From Chloroflexota bacterium (lineage in GTDB: Bacteria > Chloroflexota > Anaerolineae > UBA4142 > SHND01), in NCBI GenBank assembly GCA_029778615.1, contig JAKOPZ010000104.1, forward strand, positions 1 through 49,886: a stretch of 49,886 nucleotides of DNA, written 5' to 3'. The notes under the pieces are model-generated. The model was given only the letters and a program-made list of their open reading frames with translations, did no database searches and was not told the origin of the DNA. Numbering within the stretch: position 1 is the first letter of the stretch; each line of letters starts with the position of its first letter. Positions 17,875 through 26,910 of this stretch are shown here, piece after piece. Made by a program: the position numbers and the translations under genes.

Positions 17875-18846
17875 GTGATAATTGATGTTAACGATTTGCC
17901 GCCACCACCGGCGGGACGTGCGGGATTCCCATGGACAGAAGGCAGTCCGCCGTTGCCGCCGACGATGCCCAACGGCGCGGCATGGCTCAAGGTCTCCATC
18001 GTCACGCCCTCTTTTCGTCAGGCGCAATATCTGGAAGAAACAATTCGTTCGGTGTTGCTGCAAGGGTATCCGAATTTAGAATACATCATCATTGACGGCG
18101 GCAGCACCGACGGCAGCGTCGAGATTATTCGCAAATATGAAAAATGGCTCGCCTATTGGGTCAGCGAAAAAGACAAGGGACACGCGAACGCATTAAACAA
18201 AGCATGGGGCAAATGCACCGGAGAGATTTGGGGCTGGCTGAATTCCGATGATGTGTACATGCCCGGCGCGCTTGCGACGGTGATTCCCCATTTCGCGCAA
18301 GCGCCCGATGTGAAATTGGTCTATGGCTCGGCGATGTTTACCAACCAAAATGGGGAACCGATTCAGATTTATCAGGGCAAGCCGTTAGCGCCCGGATTGG
18401 AACGGTTGAAATTGTGGAAAGGTTGGCCCCTGCCCCAGCCGAGCGCGTTCTTTGCTCGCGAATTGGTCGCGCGCTATGGTGGCTTGGACGAGACCCTTTA
18501 CTATTCATTCGACGCCGAATGGTTTCTCCGCGTCGCACAGCGCGAAAAATTCATTTGTCTTGACGCGGTGCTGGCAACCTATCGCTTTCATACCCAGTCC
18601 AAAACCGGCGTCAGCTATGCGAACAAAGAACTATTTGAAATTGACAATCGCAAAATCATGGCAAGATATGCGCCCCTCTACTCTCCCAAGTCTTGGGGAC
18701 TGTATTGGGCATACGCGGCAGAACAGTTGGGTCCGGTTGTGCGTTCGCGCTATTGGCGGTTGCACGCGTTGGTGCGACGTATCTATGGCGGCACGCGTCG
18801 CCGCGTGCGCGAGTATGGCGGCAAATTGCGCGGCATGAGCAATTAG
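17875..18846 (+). CDS. Glycosyltransferase family 2 protein with PPPPAGR leader
   Basis: A 323-residue GT-A enzyme. It begins with a Pro-rich leader, PPPPAGRAGFPWTEGSPPLP, that I recognise from a recurrent group of GT2 proteins in polysaccharide clusters. Then come [24 protein letters not shown], the metal-binding LNSDDVYMPG, and FDAEWFLRVAQ as the likely catalytic region. The start GTG at 17875 is supported because the leader is part of the family's usual N terminus. It follows the related GT2 at 17003 by 17 bases, so the pair probably arose by duplication or was acquired together. Confidence 0.87.
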   Translation: MIIDVNDLPPPPAGRAGFPWTEGSPPLPPTMPNGAAWLKVSIVTPSFRQAQYLEETIRSVLLQGYPNLEYIIIDGGSTDGSVEIIRKYEKWLAYWVSEKDKGHANALNKAWGKCTGEIWGWLNSDDVYMPGALATVIPHFAQAPDVKLVYGSAMFTNQNGEPIQIYQGKPLAPGLERLKLWKGWPLPQPSAFFARELVARYGGLDETLYYSFDAEWFLRVAQREKFICLDAVLATYRFHTQSKTGVSYANKELFEIDNRKIMARYAPLYSPKSWGLYWAYAAEQLGPVVRSRYWRLHALVRRIYGGTRRRVREYGGKLRGMSN

Positions 18847-18909
18847 CTTGCGTTTTTCAACACGCTCTGCCAAATCTCTACGTGCTGGGTAAACTCATTC
18901 CGCGTTCTT

Positions 18910-20181
18910 ATGCAAATCATTTTTGTCACGCACTTTGACCCGCTTCCGGTCGGTCACGGCGGCGTCCATCGCACCTACCAAATTTTTAACGAATTGGAAG
19001 CGGTGGTCGGACAAGGCAACGTCACGCTCGTCAAAGTATGGCTCCAGTGGTGGAAAGAATACAAGCGCGCGCCAAGCGACAAACCCCTTGCGGCGCGTCT
19101 CGGCGCCAAAGTGGAGCGCAATCGTTCACAACTCAAGAATCCATCCCTGTACTTGCGTCCGTTCCACCGTATCAGCAAATCCATCCGTCGCAATGTCGCG
19201 CGCGTTCCCAAGGCGTTGGGAAGCTATGCCGAGAATCCACTCAAGCTCCTCGCGAACACCGACTATACAACGCGCAGTTGCAGCAGCGCCGAGTTTCGCG
19301 CGCGCTATGAACGAATCTTGGACCAAACGCATCCTATCGCGTGCGTGCTCGAACACACAACCTTTGCCGATTTGATTCCGCTGAACGCGCGCCGCAACAT
19401 TCCCACCCTTTGTTGTCCGCAAAATTTGGAAGCATTTGATTTGATGCCGCTCGCAAAACCGGCGTCGCTCAACACGGCAGCCATAGACTTTGCAAACGAA
19501 ATCCGCGTGTTGGCGAAATGTGACGCGCGCTTGATGATTTCCCAAGTCGAAACAGCTGTTGTGAACGCTTTCGGCATTCCATCGCACTATTATCCCTATC
19601 TGCCCGTCGGCGAAATTCGCGCGCAACACCTACAGCTGCGCGCCGAGCGCGCGCAGGTCAAGCAAGAGCCGGGCTTGTTTGTCATGCTGGGAAGCGCCGA
19701 GCACGAAACGACGCGCGAAGCGTTCGTTTGGTTTCTGGACCAAGTCCGACGCTGTGGACTTCCGAGCGGTGCGCGCGTGGTGGTGGGTGGAAATGGAACG
19801 GACAAATTGTTGGCAAATGGGGAAAGGGTGCCAAGTGTCGAACTGCGCGGTTGGTTGGAACATGCCGAGCTGCAAGACCTTTTGTTGCGCGCACAAGCAA
19901 TGTTAATTCCACAGCGGCGTGGTTTCGGCGCGCTCACGCGTTTATCCGAATTCGCGTGCGCGGGGATTCCCGTCATCGTTTCGCATCATGCCACTTTCGC
20001 GCAAGATGCGACGCCGGGGGCGCGTCCGGTGGGCGATGATTGGAACGAATGGTGTGCGGAAATGCAAAACATCATAAAACACACCCCAACCGTTTCGGCG
20101 GACGAGTACGCACGCTGGGACGCGCGTCAACCACGCACGTTGAGCGCGGTCTTGCAGGAATTCGTCCACAGTCTATCGTGA
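18910..20181 (+). CDS. Glycosyltransferase, GT-B fold (GT4-like)
   Basis: A 423-residue protein starting MQIIFVTHFDPLPVGHGGVHRTYQIFNEL, a typical first strand and Gly-rich loop of GT4-type enzymes. The second domain has LFVMLGSAEHETT, VELRGWLEHAELQDLLLRA and RRGFGALTRLSEFACAGIPVIVS, matching the donor-binding half. The classical EX7E is weak: a single Glu in SEFACAGIPV is visible. Some residues between the domains are rich in Arg and Asn. A role in the glycan is inferred from its neighbours; the sugar is unknown. Confidence 0.7.
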   Translation: MQIIFVTHFDPLPVGHGGVHRTYQIFNELEAVVGQGNVTLVKVWLQWWKEYKRAPSDKPLAARLGAKVERNRSQLKNPSLYLRPFHRISKSIRRNVARVPKALGSYAENPLKLLANTDYTTRSCSSAEFRARYERILDQTHPIACVLEHTTFADLIPLNARRNIPTLCCPQNLEAFDLMPLAKPASLNTAAIDFANEIRVLAKCDARLMISQVETAVVNAFGIPSHYYPYLPVGEIRAQHLQLRAERAQVKQEPGLFVMLGSAEHETTREAFVWFLDQVRRCGLPSGARVVVGGNGTDKLLANGERVPSVELRGWLEHAELQDLLLRAQAMLIPQRRGFGALTRLSEFACAGIPVIVSHHATFAQDATPGARPVGDDWNEWCAEMQNIIKHTPTVSADEYARWDARQPRTLSAVLQEFVHSLS

Positions 20182-20223
20182 GCAGGACGCCGCTTGCTTT
20201 TTGGCTGACGCAATGGATTGTCT

Positions 20224-20853
20224 ATGCAACAGGCGCGGGCGACACTGGGTAAATACACGTGGGTCAAAACGATTGCGCGCGCTTGCCGTGCGGCAGTGGC
20301 AACCCTGCGGAAAAAAGCCAAGCAGTTCAAAGGCGGATTGGAATTTTTGGCGCTGCGCTACTTGATGCAGGTGCCATCCCAAAACGTGCGCCATGTCATT
20401 CTGCGAAAATGTTTTGGACTGTTGATTGACCCAACAAGTGTAATTTACATGGGGACCGAAATCCGAAGCCCTTCCAGAATTCGCATCGGTGCAAATTCAT
20501 CCATCGGACACAATTGTGTTCTCGATGGGCGCGGCGGACTCGAAATTGGCAAGTGTGTCAATCTTTCGTCCGAAGTGATGCTCTGGACAATGCAGCATAA
20601 CCCGCAAAGTCCTGTCTTTGATGTCAAGGTAGCCGCTATAGTGGTCGAGGACTATGCGTGGCTGAGCGCAAGGGCTATCATTCTTCCCGGAGTAACGATT
20701 GGTGAAGGAGCTGTAGTCGCGGCAGGAGCCGTTGTGACCAAGCCCGTCGAGCCCTATGTCATTGTCGCCGGTATTCCCGCGCACCCCATCGGTGAGCGCC
20801 CTCGAAACCTGAGCTATCGTCTTGGCACGGATGACAGTATCTGGTTTGTTTAA
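20224..20853 (+). CDS. Left-handed beta-helix (hexapeptide) O-acyltransferase
   Basis: A 209-residue protein. From about residue 70 it has hexapeptide repeats forming a left-handed beta helix: [31 protein letters not shown], then [32 protein letters not shown]. The catalytic His of this group is probably in MQHNPQSP. It would move an acetyl or related group from acyl-CoA to a sugar. The ATG at 20224 is preferred to a TTG six bases upstream. The first 60 residues are basic and contain no signal peptide, so it is cytoplasmic and probably membrane-associated. Confidence 0.85.
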   Translation: MQQARATLGKYTWVKTIARACRAAVATLRKKAKQFKGGLEFLALRYLMQVPSQNVRHVILRKCFGLLIDPTSVIYMGTEIRSPSRIRIGANSSIGHNCVLDGRGGLEIGKCVNLSSEVMLWTMQHNPQSPVFDVKVAAIVVEDYAWLSARAIILPGVTIGEGAVVAAGAVVTKPVEPYVIVAGIPAHPIGERPRNLSYRLGTDDSIWFV

Positions 20854-21030
20854 GCAGCCGAAAGATGGACAACAAAATTATTTGGCACAACAATATTTCG
20901 CCAACCGAAAAAAACCGCGTCGGTCTTGCATCGCAAATTTGAAATTTGCTGTACTTGCAAATTGAAAGAGCTTGTGCCCGAAAATTTTTTTGAGTACATG
21001 TCCAACGAGCGTCGGAGTTCGAATCACTAA
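20854..21030. other. AT-rich intergenic region with short palindrome
   Basis: A 177-base gap, markedly more AT-rich than its surroundings. It holds a 17-base palindrome at 20933-20949 (GCAAATTT, a central G, AAATTTGC), and the string GCAAATT recurs at about 20957. It could be an operator for the GT2 downstream, but no clear -35/-10 pair is seen. Only a 23-codon open frame lies here, with no reason to call it a gene. Confidence 0.4.
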
Positions 21031-22197
21031 ATGTCCGCAACCGTAAGCATCGTTACGCCTTCTTACAATCAAGCGCAATTCTTGGCAGAGACCATTCAAT
21101 CCGTCTTGCATCAAGATTACGCGCCGCTGGAATACATCATCATTGATGGCGGTTCGAGTGATGACAGTGTGAACATCATCCGTCGCTACGCGTCGCGTTT
21201 GGCATATTGGGTGAGCGAACGCGACGCCGGGCAAGCGGATGCGATTAACAAGGGTTGGCAAAAAATCACAGGTGACATTGTGGCGTACCTGAATTCGGAC
21301 GATGTGTATATGCCGGGTGTAGTGCGCCAAGTGGTCGAATTTTTTGACGCGCATCCGGACGTGGATGTCGTTTATGGCGACCGCATTGTGATTGATGCTC
21401 AAAGCCGCGTACAAGAAATTGTGCCCTCGCGCGAATTTTCGCTTGACACACAAATCGCCGAGAGTTTGCCGCAAGAGTGCGTTTTTTTTCGCCGCCGCGC
21501 GCTGGATGCCGTCGGTTTGTTGAATCCGGAGCTGCATTACCTGATGGACTATGATTTGTGGCTGCGGATGCTGCGCGCGGGCATGAAATTTCAACACGTC
21601 CCGCAGGCGTGGGCGAAATATCGCATCCACACGACTTCGAAATACTCGAACCAGCGCGTCTTTTTTTGGCGTGAGATGCTAGATGTGATTGAAGCATATT
21701 TGAAATCCGACCCGCGCGTTCCTTACCACCTCGCGGCGGCAACCCGCGCGCATCTTTATTTTCAAGCCGGCTTGGAAGTGGCGTGCGGCGGCGCGCGGGA
21801 AGAGGGAGCGCGTTACATACACGAGTCGTTTACGTACAACACACTTCCCTTTGGCGACATCGAAACCTTGGCGGCGCGCGCCGCGAATATTATCGTGAAT
21901 GCGCTGTTGCTCGCGCGCAGCTCCGAGTCGCCCGAAAAACTCTTTGTCTGGCTGCTCGAACAAATCCCACCTGTTCCGGCACGCGCGCAGATATGGCGAG
22001 CCATCGAGTCTGTGCGCGAGCGCGCGCTGGGCGAGTATTATTTGGCGAAAGCATTTGACGATTACGCGCACGGCGATTACGCGCACGTCGCACGCCATGT
22101 CGTTGCCGGGGCGCGCCGCATTCCGGCTGCGCTGGCGAATCGCGGTGTGTGGTCAATCACCGCCAAGTCATTGATGAAACCAAGTGCCCAGCGTTAG
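21031..22197 (+). CDS. Glycosyltransferase family 2 protein with helical C-terminal extension
   Basis: A 388-residue protein. Residues 1-225 are a GT-A domain with VSIVTPSYNQAQFLAETIQS, IIDGGSSDDSVNII, LNSDDVYMPG and YDLWLRMLRAG. The last 150 residues are Ala-rich and helical, with TPR-like spacing (RAHLYFQAGLEVACGGAREEGARY and later ALGEYYLAKAFDDYAHGDY). Similar tails occur on GT2 enzymes that contact protein partners. Paralogous to the genes at 17003 and 17875. The next gene starts 14 bases before its stop. Confidence 0.87.
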   Translation: MSATVSIVTPSYNQAQFLAETIQSVLHQDYAPLEYIIIDGGSSDDSVNIIRRYASRLAYWVSERDAGQADAINKGWQKITGDIVAYLNSDDVYMPGVVRQVVEFFDAHPDVDVVYGDRIVIDAQSRVQEIVPSREFSLDTQIAESLPQECVFFRRRALDAVGLLNPELHYLMDYDLWLRMLRAGMKFQHVPQAWAKYRIHTTSKYSNQRVFFWREMLDVIEAYLKSDPRVPYHLAAATRAHLYFQAGLEVACGGAREEGARYIHESFTYNTLPFGDIETLAARAANIIVNALLLARSSESPEKLFVWLLEQIPPVPARAQIWRAIESVRERALGEYYLAKAFDDYAHGDYAHVARHVVAGARRIPAALANRGVWSITAKSLMKPSAQR

Positions 22198-23386
22198 CGT
22201 AATCATCCCCACCCACAACCGCGCAACCTTTCTCCTTTGCACGCTTGCAAGTGTCTTGCGCCAAACCTTCGCCGATTTCGAAATCATTGTCGTGGATGAT
22301 GGCTCGACCGACGATACTGCCGCGCGCGTGCGCGGTTTGGGTGACGCGCGGATTCAATTGGTGCAGCAAGAAAAACAAGAGCGCGCCATCGCGCGCAATA
22401 CCGGCATCCGTCATGCGCGCGGCGAATTCGTCGCGTTTTTGGACGACGACGATGTGTGGCAGCCGGATTTTCTCGCGCACACATTGCGCGCCTTCGAGTC
22501 CCACTTTGGCGTTGTGTACTGCGGCTGGTCGTTCATTGACGCGCGGGATGAACCATTGCCCGAAGCACCGCATCTGCCGCAAGCGCGCGGCGCAGTGCTC
22601 ACCGATTTTTTTCGCGGATGTTTTTTCCCAACCAGCGCCGCGCTCGTTCGACGCGCGTGTTTGGAAAACGTTGGCGACTTTGACCCTTTGCTCGTTCCGG
22701 TTGAAGATTGGGACATGTGGCTTCGCCTGTCGTTAAAGCGAGTCGAATTTGATGTTGTGCCGGAGCCGTTGTTGCTGTATCGCCTGCACGACCAAAATTC
22801 CACCAACGCGCTCGAACGCGTCGAATCGAGCGCGCGCAACTTGCTGTCAAAAACGTTTGCCGTACTCGGCGCCTCGTTCGCGGACGCTCGGACAGAAGCG
22901 TTCGCGCGCTTGGATTACAGCAACGCGGTCAAATATTTCGGAGCTGGGCAAAGCGAACGCGCGGCGGAATTCTTTGCGCGCGCGGTGAGCGCGTTTCCCT
23001 CTTTGCTTGACGATGTGGCAACTTTTTATCAAATCATTTGCGCCATGCAACCCGACGGTTACAAAGGGACGGCGGAGCGGCTTGACCTCGCACAAGGACG
23101 CGACTATGTTGAGCGCGCGCTGGCAACATGTTTCGCGCAGGATGCGGCGTTACAATCGCGCCGCGCCAGCGCGTACGCAAACGCATACATTACATTGGCG
23201 CGCTTGCATTTTGCTCGCCGCGAAATGAGCGCCGCGCGCCGCTTTCTGAGAATGGCAATCCAATCCAATCCACATCTGGCAACGCGCGTCCAAACTTGGT
23301 CACTTGGGGCAAAGACAATTGTGCCCGCGCCAATGCTTGAGCAATGGAAAACGCGGCGTCAAAAAGACAGGGCACAGTCCGCGTGA
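22184..23386 (+). CDS. Glycosyltransferase family 2 protein with helical C-terminal extension
   Basis: A 400-residue protein. Its N-terminal GT-A domain has VSVIIPTHNRATFLLCTLASV, IIVVDDGSTDDTAA, the metal-binding FLDDDDVW and the catalytic EDWDMWLRLS. The second half is Ala- and Arg-rich helix of TPR-like type (SNAVKYFGAGQSERAAEFFARAV), as in the preceding gene, so the two may work as a pair. The start is GTG at 22184, 14 bases inside the previous gene. The stop overlaps the next GTG by 4 bases. Confidence 0.87.
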   Translation: MPSVSVIIPTHNRATFLLCTLASVLRQTFADFEIIVVDDGSTDDTAARVRGLGDARIQLVQQEKQERAIARNTGIRHARGEFVAFLDDDDVWQPDFLAHTLRAFESHFGVVYCGWSFIDARDEPLPEAPHLPQARGAVLTDFFRGCFFPTSAALVRRACLENVGDFDPLLVPVEDWDMWLRLSLKRVEFDVVPEPLLLYRLHDQNSTNALERVESSARNLLSKTFAVLGASFADARTEAFARLDYSNAVKYFGAGQSERAAEFFARAVSAFPSLLDDVATFYQIICAMQPDGYKGTAERLDLAQGRDYVERALATCFAQDAALQSRRASAYANAYITLARLHFARREMSAARRFLRMAIQSNPHLATRVQTWSLGAKTIVPAPMLEQWKTRRQKDRAQSA

Positions 23387-24606
23387 ATATTCTTATTCTT
23401 TCCCAAGAATTTCCACCCGAAACGGGCGCGGGCGGGGTTGGCGTTTTCAGTCGTACACACGCGCACGCCCTGGCGCAACTCGGGCACACCGTTCACGTCT
23501 TATCCAGCGTGGTCCCTCCACAAACCAGCTATTCTTATGAACAAGACGGTGTGATGGTGCATCGCCTGCGCCGTTGGAAATTTGAGGTTCCACTGCTCCG
23601 ACGACTGTGGCATCAAACGCTGCCCTGGACCAAGCACCAATGGGAATATATGGTCGGCATCACAGGAGAAATCCGTCGGCTGGTTCGAGCGCATCAAATT
23701 CAGATTATCGAGGCGCCCGAAATTTGGTCGGAAGGATTGCTTTACTCGTTCGTGCGTCAGGTGCCCATCGTCATTCGTGTGCATGGTCCACTGTTCCTCA
23801 TTACTCCGGCAAACCAGATTCGTCGCAATTTCGACTGGCGTCTCGTGCACAAAACGGATCAAGTGTGGACGCGACGCGCGGACCGTTTGGTTTCGGTTGG
23901 CAGCCAAGTCGCTGACGAAGCCGCCGCCGAGTATCACATTCCCCGCGAAAAAATTCAAGTGATTCACAACAGCGTGGACACCACGCGTTATGACGCGATT
24001 CCTCTACGCACAGACACACCCCCATTGATTTTGTTTGTCGGACGCGTTGAACCGCGCAAAGGGGTGATGCTTTTGATTGAAGCGCTGCCGCGCGTTTTCG
24101 AGTTGCATCCCACCGCACGCGCTCGGATTGTAGGCAAAGATGTAATCGTCAATGGCAGCTCGTATCGCGCCCAACTGGAAAAGCGCGCGGCGGAACTTGG
24201 CATTGCCGAGCGTATTGAATTCACCGGCTTTGTTTCCGATGAGGCACGCTTGGAAAATTATCAAGCGAGTACGTGCTGCGTCTTTCCTTCCAGCTGGGAC
24301 GCGCAAGGCATTGTTGCAGTGGAGGCAATGGCTGCGGCGCGCCCCGTGATTGTTCCCGAGCGTACGGGACTCGCTGAAATGGTCAAGCCCGGCGAAACGG
24401 GTTTGCTCTTTGAGCCATCAAACGCCGCCGCCCTCGCGGATGCCTTGCACCAGACTCTCAGTGACCTCAATCGGGCACGCGCTTGGGGTCTTGCGGGACG
24501 CGCGCGGGCGGTGCAGGAATTTGACTTGCGCGTCGTAACGCAGCGCAATCTCGAGATGTACGACAGGACGATTCAGGAGTGGTACACCAAGCGCTCCCAC
24601 CGCTAA
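23383..24606 (+). CDS. Glycosyltransferase family 4 protein
   Basis: A 407-residue GT-B enzyme. It starts with MNILILSQEFPPETGAGGVGVF, the strand and Gly-rich loop of GT4. The donor domain has PPLILFVGRVEPRKGVMLLIEA and then FPSSWDAQGIVAVEAMAAARPVIVPERTG, with the EX7E-like pair reduced because Asp precedes the usual Glu position. GTG at 23383 is preferred over an ATG at 23344, because it overlaps the previous stop (GTGA) and begins exactly at the first strand. The sugar is unknown. Confidence 0.85.
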   Translation: MNILILSQEFPPETGAGGVGVFSRTHAHALAQLGHTVHVLSSVVPPQTSYSYEQDGVMVHRLRRWKFEVPLLRRLWHQTLPWTKHQWEYMVGITGEIRRLVRAHQIQIIEAPEIWSEGLLYSFVRQVPIVIRVHGPLFLITPANQIRRNFDWRLVHKTDQVWTRRADRLVSVGSQVADEAAAEYHIPREKIQVIHNSVDTTRYDAIPLRTDTPPLILFVGRVEPRKGVMLLIEALPRVFELHPTARARIVGKDVIVNGSSYRAQLEKRAAELGIAERIEFTGFVSDEARLENYQASTCCVFPSSWDAQGIVAVEAMAAARPVIVPERTGLAEMVKPGETGLLFEPSNAAALADALHQTLSDLNRARAWGLAGRARAVQEFDLRVVTQRNLEMYDRTIQEWYTKRSHR

Positions 24607-24613
24607 TTGCACG

Positions 24614-26005
24614 ATGGAAACAGCAACGCGCCGTGTAAAAAAAATCCTGCTCGCCGTGCATCACTATCCGCCGCGTCGCGTCGGCGGTGCGGAATTGTTG
24701 GCACAGCGCATGGCACGTTGGCTCACCCGGCGCGGCATTCAAGTCTTGGTGGTGTGCATCGAAAACGTAACGCGCGGCTCCGAAACTTTAATCCACTTTC
24801 GGGATGAGATGGAGGGCACTGTGCGCGTACGCCGTTTGGACCTCACGCTGGAACGGAATGCTGACTTGAGTTTGTGGTACGATGCGCCGGAACTGCGTAC
24901 CCAATTGGAAATGCTTGTGGCGGAATGGCAGCCCGATGTGCTTCATCTCATCAGCGGTTACTTGATGGGCGTGCCGTCACTCGATGCGGCGCGCGCTCAC
25001 AACATTCCAACCGTCGTTACGCTCACCGATTTTTGGTTTCTCTGCCCCACGATTCAATTGTTGCGCGGCGATGGTTCACTGTGCGATGGACCGGAACCGT
25101 CCGAATGTGCGCGGTGTTTGTATGATGAACGCCGCGTGTGGCGCGCGCTCGATGCACGCGTGCCAAACCTTACGCGCGCGTTTTGGCACGCGGCAGCAGA
25201 ACACCCCGCTCTCGGCGCGCCCTTTGCGTTGCCCACGCGGCTGACGCAGATTCAAGCAAGACGCGTCCGTTTGATGAACGCGTTGAATCAGGTAGACGCG
25301 CTGCTGCCCTTGACTCATTTTGTGGTCGAAATGCACCGCCGCAACGGTTTCGTCGCGGATATTCCGATAGCGCAAATTGATGGTTTTGACCTTGGCGATT
25401 TTGATTCGTTCACGCCGCGCGATGCGCGTCCGAATGAAATCCACTTTGGCTATTTGGGACAGGTGACGCCCATCAAAGGGGTTGACGTTTTGCTGCGCGC
25501 ATTTTTGCGACTCAAACAAAACGCGTCCGCCGACAAGCAGATTTATTTACACATTCACGGAAAATTGAATGCCGATTCTGCGTATGCGAATCAATTGCGC
25601 GCGCTCGCCGCGAATTGTCCTGAAATTATTTTTCACGGCGCGTATGAGCATCGTCGCGCGCTCGAACTGTTGAATGCGTTGGATGTGGTCGTGATTCCGT
25701 CCATGTGGTACGAAAATGTGCCGCGCGTAATTTTCGAAGCGTTCGCCGCACGGCGTCCCGTGATTGGCACGCGCGTTGGCGGCATCTCCGAAGTGGTACG
25801 CGAAAATCAAGACGGCTTGTTATTTGAACGCGGCAGCGCCACCGATTTAGCGCGCGTGATGCAGCGCGTGGTGGACGAACCGGGTTTGCTTTTATCCCTC
25901 GCACAAAACATCCCTGCCACCCGGACGCTGGAGCAAGACATGCAAGCTGTTTTCGCCATGTACGAACGCGTGCTCGCCGCGCGAACAAAGGAAACAAGCC
26001 GATGA
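24614..26005 (+). CDS. Glycosyltransferase family 4 protein with Cys-rich insert
   Basis: A 463-residue GT-B enzyme. It has the N-terminal KKILLAVHHYPPRRVGGAELLAQRMA, a Cys-rich stretch near residues 155-170 (CDGPEPSECARCL) that probably binds a metal, and the donor domain HFGYLGQVTPIKGVDVLLRAF. It ends with PSMWYENVPRVIFEAFAARRPVIGT, the EX7E motif. The Cys-rich insert preceded by TDFWFLCP is a known variation in GT4 enzymes of polysaccharide clusters. It is followed immediately by the GT2 at 26002 with an ATGA overlap. Confidence 0.86.
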   Translation: METATRRVKKILLAVHHYPPRRVGGAELLAQRMARWLTRRGIQVLVVCIENVTRGSETLIHFRDEMEGTVRVRRLDLTLERNADLSLWYDAPELRTQLEMLVAEWQPDVLHLISGYLMGVPSLDAARAHNIPTVVTLTDFWFLCPTIQLLRGDGSLCDGPEPSECARCLYDERRVWRALDARVPNLTRAFWHAAAEHPALGAPFALPTRLTQIQARRVRLMNALNQVDALLPLTHFVVEMHRRNGFVADIPIAQIDGFDLGDFDSFTPRDARPNEIHFGYLGQVTPIKGVDVLLRAFLRLKQNASADKQIYLHIHGKLNADSAYANQLRALAANCPEIIFHGAYEHRRALELLNALDVVVIPSMWYENVPRVIFEAFAARRPVIGTRVGGISEVVRENQDGLLFERGSATDLARVMQRVVDEPGLLLSLAQNIPATRTLEQDMQAVFAMYERVLAARTKETSR

Positions 26006-26910
26006 GCGCGGCGCACGCGGTCACCATTGTCGTACTGACATACAATCGCTGGCAAGACACGCGCGAATGTCTCGCGTCCATTTACGCGAGTGACGCGTGT
26101 GACTCGAACGTGATAGTTGTTGACAATGGCTCCACCGACAACACGCTTAAAATGCTGCCGCGCGAATTTCCCAACGTCACGCTCATTTGCAATTCGGATA
26201 ACGCGGGTTATGCCGAAGGCAACAACATCGGCATCCGCGCGGCGCTGGAACAGAACGCGGAATTTGCGCTCGTGCTCAACAATGATGTGGTCGTTGCAAA
26301 AACGTGGCTGACGCCTTTGCTCGACGCGATGCAGAAGGATGTGCGCGCGGCACTCGCGGGTCCATTGGTGCTTCATGCGGACGAACCGCGCATAATTCAA
26401 TCTGCCGGCGGGGTACTGCCGGCGAGCTGGCACGCATTCCATCGCGCCGCGAACGAAGCATTCGTGGGACAGTTCACCCAAGTCGAACAGGTGGATTGGT
26501 TGTCGGGGTGCACAATTCTGGCGCGCAGCCGCGCCGTGCGCGAATTCGGTTTGCTCGATGCCGCGTTCTATATGTATGGCGAAGATGTGGATTGGTGCGT
26601 GCGCGCGCGCAAGGCGGGCTACCATGTTTTGTTTGTGCCAGAATCGAACGTGTGGCACAAAGGCGTTCAACGGAACTATACTCCGCCACCGCACGTGACC
26701 TATTACAGTGCGCGCAATGAACTCCAATTGATTCGCCAACATCGCGGCGGGACGGGCGCGCTCGTTCGCGCGCTGTTGCGCGACGCGCGAACGTTGACCA
26801 GTTGGTCGCTGCGCCCGCGTTGGCGCGCGCAGCGCGCGCATCGGGACGCGCTGGCGCGCGCGCTGCGCGATTTTTTTCGCGGCGCGCGCGGACGCGTGGC
26901 GCGTGGGTGA
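26002..26910 (+). CDS. Glycosyltransferase family 2 protein (WbbL/rhamnosyltransferase-like)
   Basis: A 302-residue GT-A enzyme. It has VTIVVLTYNRWQDTRECLASI, VVDNGSTDNTL, the LNNDV metal site, WLSGCTILARSRAVREFGLLD and MYGEDVDWCVRARKAGY with the catalytic acids. These match rhamnosyltransferase-like enzymes of the WbbL type, so a deoxyhexose donor is possible but not proven. The last 50 residues are almost pure Arg/Ala, probably a basic membrane-contacting tail. The stop overlaps the next GTG start. Confidence 0.87.
   Translation: MSAAHAVTIVVLTYNRWQDTRECLASIYASDACDSNVIVVDNGSTDNTLKMLPREFPNVTLICNSDNAGYAEGNNIGIRAALEQNAEFALVLNNDVVVAKTWLTPLLDAMQKDVRAALAGPLVLHADEPRIIQSAGGVLPASWHAFHRAANEAFVGQFTQVEQVDWLSGCTILARSRAVREFGLLDAAFYMYGEDVDWCVRARKAGYHVLFVPESNVWHKGVQRNYTPPPHVTYYSARNELQLIRQHRGGTGALVRALLRDARTLTSWSLRPRWRAQRAHRDALARALRDFFRGARGRVARG

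Noticed and set aside
20865-20939. 23-codon open frame after the acyltransferase
   Set aside because: Very short, no ribosome site of note, and it lies in the AT-rich palindrome region.
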